64,000 nt of DNA from Hordeum vulgare subsp. vulgare (Eukaryota; Streptophyta; Magnoliopsida; Poales; Poaceae), in the NCBI RefSeq assembly GCF_904849725.1, contig NC_058521.1, positions 344,084,638-344,148,637 on the forward strand, given 5' to 3'. Below, piece by piece: positions 11,631 to 21,492 of this stretch. The notes beneath the pieces were generated by a model. It had not been told where the DNA came from and ran no database searches. It worked only from the letters and a program-made list of their open reading frames with translations. The first letter of the stretch is position 1, and every line of letters starts with the position of its first letter. Made by a program: the position numbers and the translations under genes.

Positions 11631-14047
11631 ATGCACCATGCTACTCCCACCTCCCTCTCACTGACGCCCTTCCAACTGCCCCCTCTGTCGTCCCAGCTGC
11701 GGCAAGGTTTTGTCCTAGTACTAGTCCCTACTGCTGCGGGTTTGGATCATCACCAGTCCCAGATCAGGATCTGCCGCCGTGTGGATCTGGTCAAGATGTA
11801 CCCTCACCAGCATTGTGCGGCTGGATCCAGGTTGCATAGAAGGCTGGGGTGGTGCTGGACATGCTGCCTGAACTGCAGTGCAGAGGCATTACACGTCCCA
11901 TCCATCATCGTCTCCCCTGGCGGACGCATTCATGAGGCCTCCGCCTTCAATGCTGGAGACAGCTTGAGCAGCGACGCAACAGTGCTGGTCCGCCATAAGT
12001 TCGGGTCGCCCGCTGCCCCCGTCGCCCTCCTTCGAGTGCCCGTATGGCTAGTCAAGCTGGAGCCAGGCTGGATGTATGTTGGCCCAGCATGCGGTTCCCC
12101 CTCTGCTCCGTACGTCCGTCGGTGTACCCAGATCTCCCACCTTATAGGTAAGTGCTTTCGCTACCTTTAAAAACTACGTTGGATCAGGGAGTTCACAGAG
12201 GATGTGCGATGCAATGCTTGCTCTAGGTCGGGGCATCATGCGCAGGGTTGCATGAACCATGCCGGGCAGCTGGCCCTTGCTCGTCGGTTTGTGGCACTGC
12301 TGCAGCGACCAGCTGCTCGTTCAACTTGTCCATTCACCTAATTGTGTGCACCACTGACTACTCCTCCGAGCCGCTTCTATAGCGATGCGCTGATGTCGTG
12401 GCTGGGAGAGCTTGCTAAAGGCCGGCCTTGGGCAGGTGGTTATGCCACCTACGCCTGACATGGAGGCGCAGGCGGATGCCCTCTCCAGCAACTTCGTGCT
12501 CATCTCCATGGGGGGATCCCTCCACTTGACGTCATCCTCTATGCTTACAAAGGCACTTCACATTGAGCTTAGCGTGCCGCTCGCGATGTTCATGGAGGTG
12601 TGCCACTTTTCAGAGGACTTCCTCACTAAGTTCGTCGTCCCGCATCACCGTGACACTGCTATTACCCGTGGCAATTTTGGGTTGAATGGCCTCAACCTTT
12701 GCCCCAGGTTGTGGATCATGGAGTCTTATGCGGACCACCAGGAGATGCGCCACCACGTGTTGCTCAGCCAGGAGGGCACCCCCTGCATGCCTGGAACAAA
12801 GACACCATCAACCGCGTCATCTGTGTTGACGGCGAGCTAGAATACATACTGCCTCGCTCTACCCACATGGAAGACACCGAGACGCTGGGCATTTGGCGTT
12901 GGACCACGATACCGAACTACATCCCGCGGGTGATACATCTACAACTGCCGGCTAGGGGAAGGCGCTGCCTTCGCTACTGTGTGCTGGTTCATCTTGCACT
13001 GCATAAGGAGTTCTCCCATACTAACAACGACGACCAGAGGGAAAACGTGGATATCTACGAGTTCTTCTGACACCACGGTGTGGAAGATGGTGAGCACGTC
13101 CACGCGAACCCGCAGGGAGCGCTTCGCAACGGCGGTGGCCATGGTCGCCAGGGCGATGATGATGATGATGAGCGGCGTGGTTGCGACCATGAGTAGGGGC
13201 GCGGGGGTCGCACTTCCAGGTGTTACAGGCGCAGCCGCTCTCGCGTGTCCCATGAAGAGCCTCGGGACATTGTGGTGAGAAGCGTCATGATGGGCGCGGT
13301 GACCGCGACGACCTTGACGAGCGTGATGGACACCGGTGGAGAGATGCCCTGGTCTACTCCTCTCCTAGTCCAACTCAAAGGCCTCACGCGGATCATCTCG
13401 ATGCACCCATCCCCTCGACGTCACGCGGTTCTTGTCTCCCACTTCCGTCCTCCCATCACTACCCTCTCCAATGAGTATGCTGGCAGACCCAGACGGACCC
13501 TCTATCGCGGCAGCAGCTGAGCCCCTGGCCGCTAGACCCGACACTATGCTGGCACGACCTCCCTGGTTTCGAAGAGTTTCTCGTGCTATGCACCTGGCCG
13601 TTCGTTCCTAGTTCCCAGAGTGCTATAAACAATGATGGCATCGAGGCCCTATTCGATCAGCCAGTTGAGGCCCTGCTAATGGCAGCACCGGTTGTGTTGG
13701 TCATGCGCCACACTCGAAGGAGGAATACCATGGCAGGGGTCACCATCGACGCCAACATGGGGTTCTCCTTATGCGACAATACTCTCCATGCCAAGATTCG
13801 GTATGCTGCTATCCCAGTGGCAGTGGAGGCAGAGAAGCTCATTTGTAGGAACTTAGGCATTGTCCAGGATGGCAGAGATATCACCAAGGATGCCTTGGAG
13901 GAGCTGGCACGCCGCTTGCAGCACGAGATGTCTCCATCGATGCTCGCAACTCTGAGGGCCCTATTCAAACTTGATGAAGAGACTGCGACGGAGATTGAAG
14001 ACGTGTTAATAAACCACGGCGGGCAGACAGCCCTGTACCATGCGTAG
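11631..14047 (+). pseudogene. LINE ORF1: nucleic-acid-binding protein with CCHC knuckle, degenerate
   Basis: ORF1 proteins of plant LINEs bind the element RNA. A CCHC zinc knuckle stands at 12210-12251 (C-x2-C-x4-H-x4-C). Downstream, around 12580-12900, are blocks resembling the DUF4283 RNA-binding-like domain found in grass LINE ORF1 (FVVPHHRDTAITRG, WRWTTIPNYIP). The C-terminal part, 13583-14047, is still open and ends with a short helical segment (EAEKLICRNLGI) usual at the end of this protein family. Stops and frame changes occur throughout, for example at 13068-13070. The proline/serine-rich N-terminus at 11631-12170 is open but not diagnostic. Confidence 0.75.
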
Positions 14048-14394
14048 GCGGAAGCTGCTCCACCTAATGTTGCCTGATCAAGCATCATTAGTTCTTTCCA
14101 AGAAGAAGATGAAGAAAAAGCCTTAGTTTATATATGTTAGCTAAAATTCCAGTGTCAAGTGCATCCCAATTATGTACTGCTTCACTTCTCATCGCTTTCT
14201 CTTGTGCAAGGTTAGATGTAGGATTGATGTTCCCAGTCTATGTGACGAAGGATGTCCACCTAGTTCAGATCCTAGCCATGCTAAGCTGCCTAGCATGCGT
14301 GCTATTATTTGTCACTTGCTTCGGGGTGGTGGCTACCTCATACAATCATAGTGGGCAATATGCTCAAAGTTTCCTGATGTTAGAACAAAAAATC
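14048..14394 (+). other. LINE inter-ORF region
   Basis: This separates the ORF1 stop from the first endonuclease motif. It has an open frame from 14134 but no motif I recognise. It probably contains the start of ORF2. Confidence 0.5.
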
Positions 14395-14805
14395 GACTTC
14401 CTAAGATGGAACGTGAGAGGCCTAAAACACCTGGACATGCGCCCTACAGTACACGAGACAATTTCCTCTTGAAGTTGCCATGTCGTGTGCCTCGAGGAGA
14501 CTAAGATCGAGACAATTGACCAATTCACAGTGGCCTTCCGAGGCGGCTAATGCTTACGAAGATTTTCCCAACGACCGGCCAATGGAATCATAGGAGGATT
14601 GCTCATGTTGTGGGATGACAGTTTAGTGTGGGTCGAGGACACCCTTGCCTTGGAGTTTTGTCTCTCAGCAACAGTCATTGTTTTGCATTCTGAATTCTGG
14701 TTCCGCATAACTAGTGTGTATGGGACCACAACAGATAATAGGAAGGACGACTTGTTCAACGAGTTGATCTCACAGAAGAACCCACTCGGTGTCAAATAGG
14801 TCGTG
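14395..14805 (+). pseudogene. LINE ORF2, apurinic-type endonuclease, first part
   Basis: The endonuclease nicks target DNA to prime reverse transcription. Visible motifs of the Exo_endo_phos fold are WNVRGL near 14405, CLEETKI near 14495 with the catalytic glutamate, GGLLMLWDDS near 14600 and SVYGTT near 14715. A TGA at 14470-14472 and a frame change near 14550 break it. The frame is cut at 14805 by CACTA-1 and continues at 61009. Confidence 0.88.
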
Positions 14806-15120
14806 CACTACTTGAATCCTAAAATTTGCCGCCTACCAGGTCTTTGCCGTCCGCTGACACATGGCAAAGATCCTCTTTGCCGTCAGCTGGTACAAAGCTG
14901 ATGGCAAACAGAAGCCTGATGGCAAAGGTGTTGTTTGCCGTTAGCCTTGCCTTTGGCATTCGCCAGCGGATGGCAAAGACACCAAAGGGGGACGACAAAT
15001 GAGAGGCTGAAGGCAAAGGGGGCCCCACCCTAACGGCCGAAGACCCCCACCCCACCCACCCCTTTGCCGCCTGCCTCCCTTCCTTTGCAGACGTCAAAGG
15101 GGGCGCCACCCTAACGGCAG
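14806..15120 (+). repeat. CACTA-1 left terminus and subterminal repeats
   Basis: Short repeats of the type TTTGCCGTC, and its complement GACGGCAAA or TGGCAAAG, recur in both orientations at least eight times over about 300 bp. They match the repeats at 60534-61005 and in CACTA-2. Such repeats are the presumed binding sites of the element's second protein. Confidence 0.88.
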
Positions 15121-15641
15121 TCAGCCCCCCACCCCGCTCCCGTAACAGAACTCACCCCTCTCTTTCTCTCACAAGCCCTGCCCCCTCTCTCTCGCGTGCG
15201 CCCCTGCCTACCCTAGAGCCGCCGCCACCACCATCTGAGCCGCTCCGGCCCACCACCGCCGCCAACGACCGGAGCTCCCGGGCCCCTCCTCCCCGCGCCC
15301 TGCCCACCCCAGCGCCGCCGCCACCAACACCAGAGCCGCTACGGCCCACAACCGCCGCCCACGGCCAGAGCTCGCCGTCCCCTCCTACCTGCACCCCTCC
15401 TCCCCGCACCCCTCCTCCCCACGCCCCTCCTCCCTGCGCCCCTGCTCCCCGCGCCGCCGGAGTTGCCCTCCCCTCCTCCCGCGTTGCCGAAGCTCGCCCT
15501 CCACCACCATCGTCCCAGTCCCCCACGCCCCTCTTGCCCGCACCCTGCCGCCGCCCGGCGCCCCTACCGGCCCCGGTGCCACACTGTCCAGGCCCCCACC
15601 GCCCCGGCACCCACAGCCCCGGCCGCCCACTGCCCCTGCAG
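15121..15641 (+). other. CACTA-1 GC-rich 5' untranslated exon 1
   Basis: A CT-rich stretch near 15155-15195 is followed by a very C-rich segment ending at a consensus splice donor, CAG/GTGAGT at 15639-15647. CACTA-2 has the same layout with a GTGAGT donor at the same place (44527-44532, minus strand). This is therefore read as the first, untranslated exon of the transposase transcript. Open frames through it (for example 15152-15685 minus) are proline/glycine/arginine strings produced by base composition. Confidence 0.65.
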
Positions 15642-15649
15642 GTGAGTTT

Positions 15650-16090
15650 TTTTTTCCTTTTTGGCTGTATTTCCTGTTTTTTCATTTAAATTAGATAGTT
15701 AATTTAGATAGTTAGTTTATTTTCTGTTTTTTGTTAAATTGGATAGTTATTTTTTTTATTTTTTATGTTAAATTAGATAGTTAGTTTATTAGGTAGAAAA
15801 AGTAGATAGAAAAGAAAAAATAGATAGAAAATAAAAAAATAGATAGAAAAGAAAAAAACTTAGAAGAAAATAAGAGAATAATAAACTAGAAGAAAGAAGA
15901 AGAAGAAGAAGAAGAAGAAAGAGGAGAGGAGGAGAAAGAGAAAAGAAAGAAGAAGAAGAAGAAGAAGAAGAGGAGGAGGAGGAGGAAGAGGAGACAAAAG
16001 AAGAAGAATAATAATAAGAAGACGATCAAGAAGAAGAAAAAGAAGAAGAAGAAGAAAAAGAGGAGAGAGGAGAAGAAGAAAGAAGAGGAC
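15650..16090 (+). repeat. CACTA-1 intron 1: AT-rich part and GAA-rich tract
   Basis: AT-rich sequence with repeats of TTAGATAGTTA and ATAGATAGAAAA (15690-15860) passes into a long GAA/GAG tract at 15880-16085. The same purine bias on the coding strand is found in the first intron of CACTA-2 (43970-44390, TTC on the plus strand), so it is a family feature. Confidence 0.85.
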
Positions 16091-16620
16091 CCCGACCCCC
16101 GACCCCGGCCCATGACCCCGGACGCCCGATGCCACGAACCCCAACCCTCGACCCGCGACCCCCGACGCCACTGACACCCGACTCCCGACCCCCGACGCCC
16201 GACACCCCTGACCCCCGACCCCTGACCCCCGACTCCCAACCCCTGACTCCACTAACCCCCGACCCCCGATGCCCGACGCCACTGACCCTCGACTCCCGAC
16301 GCCACTAACCCTCGACCCCCGACCCCCGACCCCTGATGCCACTGACCCTTGACTACCGATGCCACCGCCCTCGACCGTCGACCCCCTACCCCCGACCCCC
16401 GACGCCATTGACCCCCAACCCCCGACACCTCTTCGGCCTCTTGTTGACCAAAAAGACCCGAACCCCCAACGCTAGTGACCCTCGACCCCCGAAGACACAG
16501 ACCCCCGACCACCAAAGCAACTAACCCCCGACCCCCGTCGCCACCAACAGCCGACACCACCGACCCTCGATGCCACTAAGCACTGACCCCCGACACCTCT
16601 TCTGCCTACTGTTGAACAAG
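16090..16620 (+). repeat. C-rich minisatellite in CACTA-1 intron 1
   Basis: About 530 bp consist of degenerate tandem units built on GACCCCCGAC and GACGCCACTGACC. The array is absent from the same intron of CACTA-2. The G-rich strand contains several runs of four or five G separated by two or three bases, for example opposite 16205-16230 and 16316-16334. This creates glycine/serine-rich open frames on the minus strand that I do not regard as genes. Confidence 0.9.
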
Positions 16621-17369
16621 AAGGTGCTTTTCGGCCTTCTAGAGGCCGACGGGGTCATAGTTTTGTAAATTGTGAGTTAGGTCACATATTTTCCAATTAT
16701 GTTAATTATAAAATCATCATATTTGTGTTGATCGGGTGAATTTCAATGTGCAGTTGTTCGACGACCTCCACGTGCATTGGACGAGCTCCGCCCTTGAGTT
16801 TGTTGGTGAGCACAAATGACTTCTCCTCCTACCCCCTTAATTTGCTCTATTTCGGTCTTCATGCCGATGAAACTTGCTAGCTATGGGTTTCTTCAATCAT
16901 GAGTATGCGTGACCAGTATTCGTCTCCCGTTCGAAAGGGCGACATATCTAAATATGCATGTCTTTGCATATTTATAACCACCATCCTTTTGAATTGTCCA
17001 ACGTTATCTATGGACAACCCGAGTATGTATAGATTGGGTTCGTTTTCCCGTATGCTGTGCTCCGGATCCGATGCGGAATTTCGTCAGTGCCTCCCTGTTG
17101 TTCTCCGGGTACACGTTCTCTCTGCTTATTGCCGAGGCGTGTATCAGGAGAATGGCGGGGAGGTGTTGCCGAAATTCTGCGTCGCATCTTGAGCATAGCA
17201 TGGGAAAATGAACCCAATCTACACATACTCGGGTGGGATTAAGACCTATCTTTACCTATTAGCGTGTAGGTTTCATGGATGTAATAAAACTGACAAACTT
17301 GATTAGCGAATGAATATAGATGATGAATTACATATTTATTTCTTGTGCGCCCATAGGTATCTAGGCAAC
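16621..17369 (+). other. CACTA-1 5' leader: small exon, intron and start region
   Basis: Intron 1 ends at TGTGCAG (16747-16753). A 52-nt exon occupies 16754-16805 and is followed by the donor GTGAGC. The second intron contains a long hairpin (17018-17233) and ends at CCATAG near 17356. The transposase ATG at 17370 follows within about 14 bases of that acceptor. The same exon length, splice sites and hairpin occur at matching places in CACTA-2. Confidence 0.75.
17018..17233. repeat. Long intronic hairpin upstream of CACTA-1 transposase
   Basis: The arms are about 95 nt and are separated by a loop of about 24 nt. The left arm begins CCCGAGTATGTATAGATTGG at 17018. The right arm is its complement ending CATACTCGGG at 17233. 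By eye the arms pair over about 80% of positions. The left arm matches the corresponding arm in CACTA-2 at about 94% by eye, so it predates the split of the two copies and lies at the same distance from the transposase start. Confidence 0.9.
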
Positions 17370-20300
17370 ATGAGTGATCGTGCTTGGATGTACACTGGTC
17401 ACCCTAGTCAAAAGGACATGACCCATGAATGGTTAACAAAAACTAGGGGGTTTGTGAGAGCCGCATTTGCAAATGACCAGCAAAAAACATGGTGCCCCTG
17501 TCCCAAGTGCGAAAACTGGAAAAAGCAGACATAGTTTGAAATAGGTAAACACCTGCAAAAGTGGGGTTTTACGCCTAATTATACGGTGTGTACTTTTCAT
17601 GGTGAGTCTGACCAACGTGCCAGAGCTTAGGTGATTCATCGTCGCACCGACGAGCATGGTACCGGGATCGAAGACATCGTGCAAGACTTTGATGATGCTC
17701 GGGATTCGGACGATGAGATGGAGGAATCTGCAAAGGCCTTCTATGAAATGTTGGAGTCTTCAAAACATCCTCTCCACGAGAAAACTGAGATTTGTCAGCT
17801 GGATGCCATCGCGCCAGTAATGGTTGTGAAGGCTCAACTCAACCTAGGCACAGAATGCTACAATGCGATGATGGCGATATTTGGACGCTTTCTACCCAAA
17901 GGCCAAGTACTGATTGCAAATTAGTACCAGTCAGAGAAAATCCTCCGTGTACTTAAGATGCCCTATGAGAAGATACATGCGTGTGAGAATGGATCTGCCT
18001 TATTTAGGCTTGACTATGCGGCCTTGAACTATTGCCCCATTTGCAATTCTTCCAGATATATTGTGGTAGACAACGGTATGGGTGAGAATAATCATACCAA
18101 ATCCCCATTAGTGTTCTTCGGTATCTTCCAATCGTACCAAGACTTCAATGTCTTTTCATGGTCAAAGAGACGGCCAGACAAATGACATGACACAAATTGG
18201 GCAAAAGAACCAACCTAGATGCGGATGGGAACAAGATGCTGGTACGCACTTCAGATGGTTTTGCGTGGAGGCACGTCGATGGATTACATAAGGATAAATC
18301 GGAAGATCCAAGGCACCCTAGAGTTGCCATCAGTATAGATGGGTTCAATATGTATGGTATGACGGCAACAGAATACAATTGTTGGCCTGTATTTGTCATT
18401 CCACTCAATCTCCCACCAGGAGAAATTATGAAAAGAAACAACATTTTCCTGACGTTGATAATTCCAGGACCAACCTATTCGGGGAAGAATATGAATGCGT
18501 ACATGCAGCCGCTTAAGGATGAGTTGCAAGAAGCCTGGGATAATGGGATCAAGACCTACGACGCCGCTACCAAAACAAATTTAAAAATGCATGTGTGGTA
18601 CATGTACTCGACGCATGATTATCCGGCGTTTCGCTATTCGCTGGCTGGTGTGTGCATGGAAGGAAGCTCTTCAGTTCCGTTGGCTGCAGGCTGGTCGCAA
18701 GTTTTCTTGCTTCGACATGCATAGACAGTTCCTGGATCCTGACCATAAGTTCAGAAAAGACAAGAAGAATTTCATCAAAGGTAGAGTTGTCAAAAACACT
18801 GCGCCAGCTGCGTTGACAGGCCAACAGACCCTTGATTAGTTAAATGCTCTCGAGCCTAATCCTTCGCGTCCAGGGTACTTCAAAGGTATAATACGGAACA
18901 CGCGTGGACTCACAAGTCATGCTTATCGGATCTGCCTTACTTCAAAGACCTCCTTTGCCCACACAACATTAACGTGATGCACACTGAAAAGAATATTGCG
19001 GAGGCCATTTTTGGTACATTGTTCGGCATAGAGGGGAAGTCAAAATATAATCCTTAGGCTAGAATCGACCTGGAGGCTCTATGTGATAGACCATTACAAA
19101 ACTTGCGACAACGGAAAGGAAAGCAAAGCATAGCGAAGCCAAAGGCATGGTTCAATCTTGAAAGGCCACCTATGAAGGAAAGGCTATTGTGGGTGAAAAT
19201 GTGGTTGATGTTCCTCGATGGGCATGCCGCGAATCTAAAGAGTGGAGCGAGTATTGAGAAACTGAAAATATTTGGTCTCAAGAGTCATGATTGGCACATA
19301 TGGATTGAGCAGGTAATGCCGGTGATGTTGCGTGGCTTTATCCCTGAGGAAGAATGGCTAGTACTGGCAGAGTTGAGATGTTTCTTCCGTTCTCTTTGTG
19401 TGAAAGAACCATCGCCTGGTGTGCTATATGAAATGGAAGATTTGGCGGCGGAGTTGAACTGCAAATTAGAAAAGATCTTTCCACCGGGCTTCTTTAATCC
19501 AATGCAGCATTTGATTTTGCATCTCCCGACCGAGGCAAGATTGGGGGGCCCGTTCAAAATAGATGGTGCTACTCAACTGAGAGGATGCATAAGATGCTTC
19601 GAGATAAATGGAAAAATAAACGTAGAATTGAAGCATCAATTGCCGAGGCATTCATTACTGAGGAGGCGGCAAACTTTGTGACAGCACACTAAGAGGCCAA
19701 AAATCATCATTTGCATAACTCGAAGCCTCGGTACAATGATGGCGATCCAAAAAAAGGTCGATCCAACCTCAGCTTATTCAAAGAGAAGCTCGCACCATCC
19801 GGTGCTTCGAAAGGGAAATCGTTGGATGTCGAAGAATGGTGGACCATTTCATTGTATACCTTCACCAACCTAACAGAAGTGCGGCCGTACATCGAGTAAG
19901 TTCTCGGTAAATTATTGTTCCACAACTTTTAATTCCTTTGAACAAGTCTTATTCCCTTATATTTCATATAGTCGATACGTCACCGAATTCTCGGATGGAG
20001 CGGTCATCGAAAAGGATTTCGTCGAAGAGTATGCACTTCTCGCAAACCATGGAGGCGACTATCCCGGTTTCATCTCTTGGTTCAAACAAAGGGTAATTAA
20101 TTACCATTAATGGGCCATTTGATTTCTTGGTATAATTTGCGGCTAATGCATCCATTCTTTCGTATTAAACTTGTAGGATGATGCAAAGTCTATGGACGCC
20201 GAGTTGAGACTAGTCGTTAATGGTTTTAACTATAAGGTCCGTTCATTTGACAAATACAACATCAATGGGTATAACTTTCGTACCTTTGGCAAAGAGCTAT

Positions 20301-21008
20301 CTATGCGTGACCTAAAGACTACAAATTCTTCTGTCTCTGCTATCGGCGAAGGAAGCACCGAGTATTATGGAAGAGTTGAAGCAATTTATGAACTTCTATT
20401 CTATGATGAAAACCCACCGACCAACGTAGTCTCCAAATGTTATTGGTTTGAGCCGAGGGAGACTAGAAGGACTCATGAACATATAGGACTAGTTGAAATC
20501 AACCAAAACACGCACTTAGATGTTCCTGGTGTCTATATTACGGCCCAACAGGGGACACCATTTTTCTATCTACCGTGGGCCTGCTGAACTGATTCAAACC
20601 TGAAAAGTTGGGATGTCATTTTGTGAAGTGCCGCCACATTTTAGACCACCTACCCTCAACAAAGAGGATTACGAATCTCACACTAACCCAGACACATATG
20701 AAGGAGAATTCTTCCAAGAAACACGTATGTCCAAGAAACGTTTCAAGAACCGCTCTACTTCACCCCAGAACATTGAAGTAGACACCGATAGTGAATCCGT
20801 ATTAACCCCTGAGCCCGAACAGGAAGAACCAGAAGACGAAGTGGTTACTGCTGCGAATGACCTTTCACTTCTTGACCGATTACATAATGGTGGCCTTCCA
20901 CATGTTCTTCCTGATAGTGACGATGATGATGCATTTATTGATGATAGTGATGATCATGATGCATTTATTGACCCCGAAGCATACATAGACGAGCATGATT
21001 GTTATTAG
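17370..21008 (+). pseudogene. CACTA-1 TNP2-type transposase gene, decayed
   Basis: The predicted product is the catalytic transposase. The ATG at 17370 begins MSDRAWMYTGHPSQ, the Transpos_assoc domain, with CPCPKC near 17500. Transposase_21 covers about 17950-19000 (GKRTNLDADGNK, AISIDGFNMYGM, NAYMQPLKDEL). DUF4218 follows at about 19100-19620 (WLVLAELRCFFRSLC, GFFNPMQHLILHLP). After two introns with canonical borders (19896-19971 and 20093-20176) comes DUF4216 at 20192-20587. A long acidic tail ends with TAG at 21006-21008. In-frame TAG codons lie at about 17532, 17626 and 17922. A frameshift lies near 18185, a TGA at 20585 and a frame change near 20620. The protein cannot be made intact. 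Domain order is that of grass CACTA transposases. Confidence 0.9.
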
Positions 21009-21191
21009 TTCATGTCAGGTATTCAACTATTACTATGTATAAATTTTGAGTTCATGTTAGGTATTCAATTTTTATTAGTCATGCTGGTATTTATGATGAT
21101 GATACACTTAAATTATATACATTTTATTACTCATGTTGGTATTTATGTTGTACTAATTTCTTTTACTCTTTGTCATGACAGGTGTTGAAAG
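21009..21191 (+). other. Intron-like spacer between the two CACTA-1 genes
   Basis: This AT-rich stretch contains repeats of CATGTTGGTATTTATG and ends in a consensus acceptor (CATGACAG) 12 nt before the next ATG. CACTA-2 has the same acceptor before its second gene (TCATGGCAG on the minus strand, near 39517). The second gene may therefore be reached by splicing from the shared upstream leader. Confidence 0.55.
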
Positions 21192-21372
21192 ATGGTGGGA
21201 AAGGGTCAAAAGCACTCCGCGGCTCCTTCTTCATTGGCAGGTGGTGGGATGGGTACTTCCATTCCTGCCTCACCTCTTCGGCGAGCATTGCTCTCTACTC
21301 TGCATGAAGTGGCCGCTTCTTCGACTCTCGCGGCCCCCGTGAGAGGAGGTCGACCCCCAGCGAAGCCGAGAG

Positions 21373-21492
21373 GTACTAAAGATATTACTCATGTTGGAAT
21401 TTATGTTGTACTCATGTTGGTATTTATGTTGTAGTCATGTTGGTATTTATATACATTTTATTACTCATGTTGGTATTTATGTTGTACTAAAG
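21373..21492 (+). repeat. 111-bp in-frame insertion in exon 1, copied from the neighbouring intron
   Basis: The nonamer GTACTAAAG occurs at 21373-21381 and 21484-21492 and brackets four near-copies of CATGTTGGTATTTATGTTGTA. The last 43 bp of the insert (from about 21448) are identical to the upstream intron at about 21114-21156. The insert is a multiple of three. CACTA-2 has no counterpart: its reading frame runs straight across. Confidence 0.85.

Larger units (their letters stand above)
11572..14805 (+). mobile_element. LINE (non-LTR retrotransposon), 5' portion
   Basis: This is the left part of a LINE whose remainder lies at 61006-63371. It carries ORF1 (about 11631-14047) and the start of ORF2 (endonuclease, from about 14395). 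It is cut at 14805 by the 46 kb CACTA compound. The join is proved by the GTG duplication and by the reading frame that continues from VV at the left break into MGAFNQIF at the right. The 5' boundary is uncertain because the Copia element abuts it. Confidence 0.88.

Noticed and set aside
15152..15685. 177-residue Gly/Arg-rich frame on the minus strand
   Set aside because: It runs antisense to the C-rich leader exon of CACTA-1 and arises from base composition.
15860..16408. Glycine/serine-rich 182-residue open frame on the minus strand
   Set aside because: It is the translation of the C-rich minisatellite and the GAA tract, without start context or conservation in CACTA-2.
16899..17192. 97-residue open frame over the CACTA-1 hairpin, with a similar frame in CACTA-2
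   Set aside because: The similarity is explained by the conserved hairpin DNA, which also gives similar frames on the opposite strand. There is no evidence of translation.
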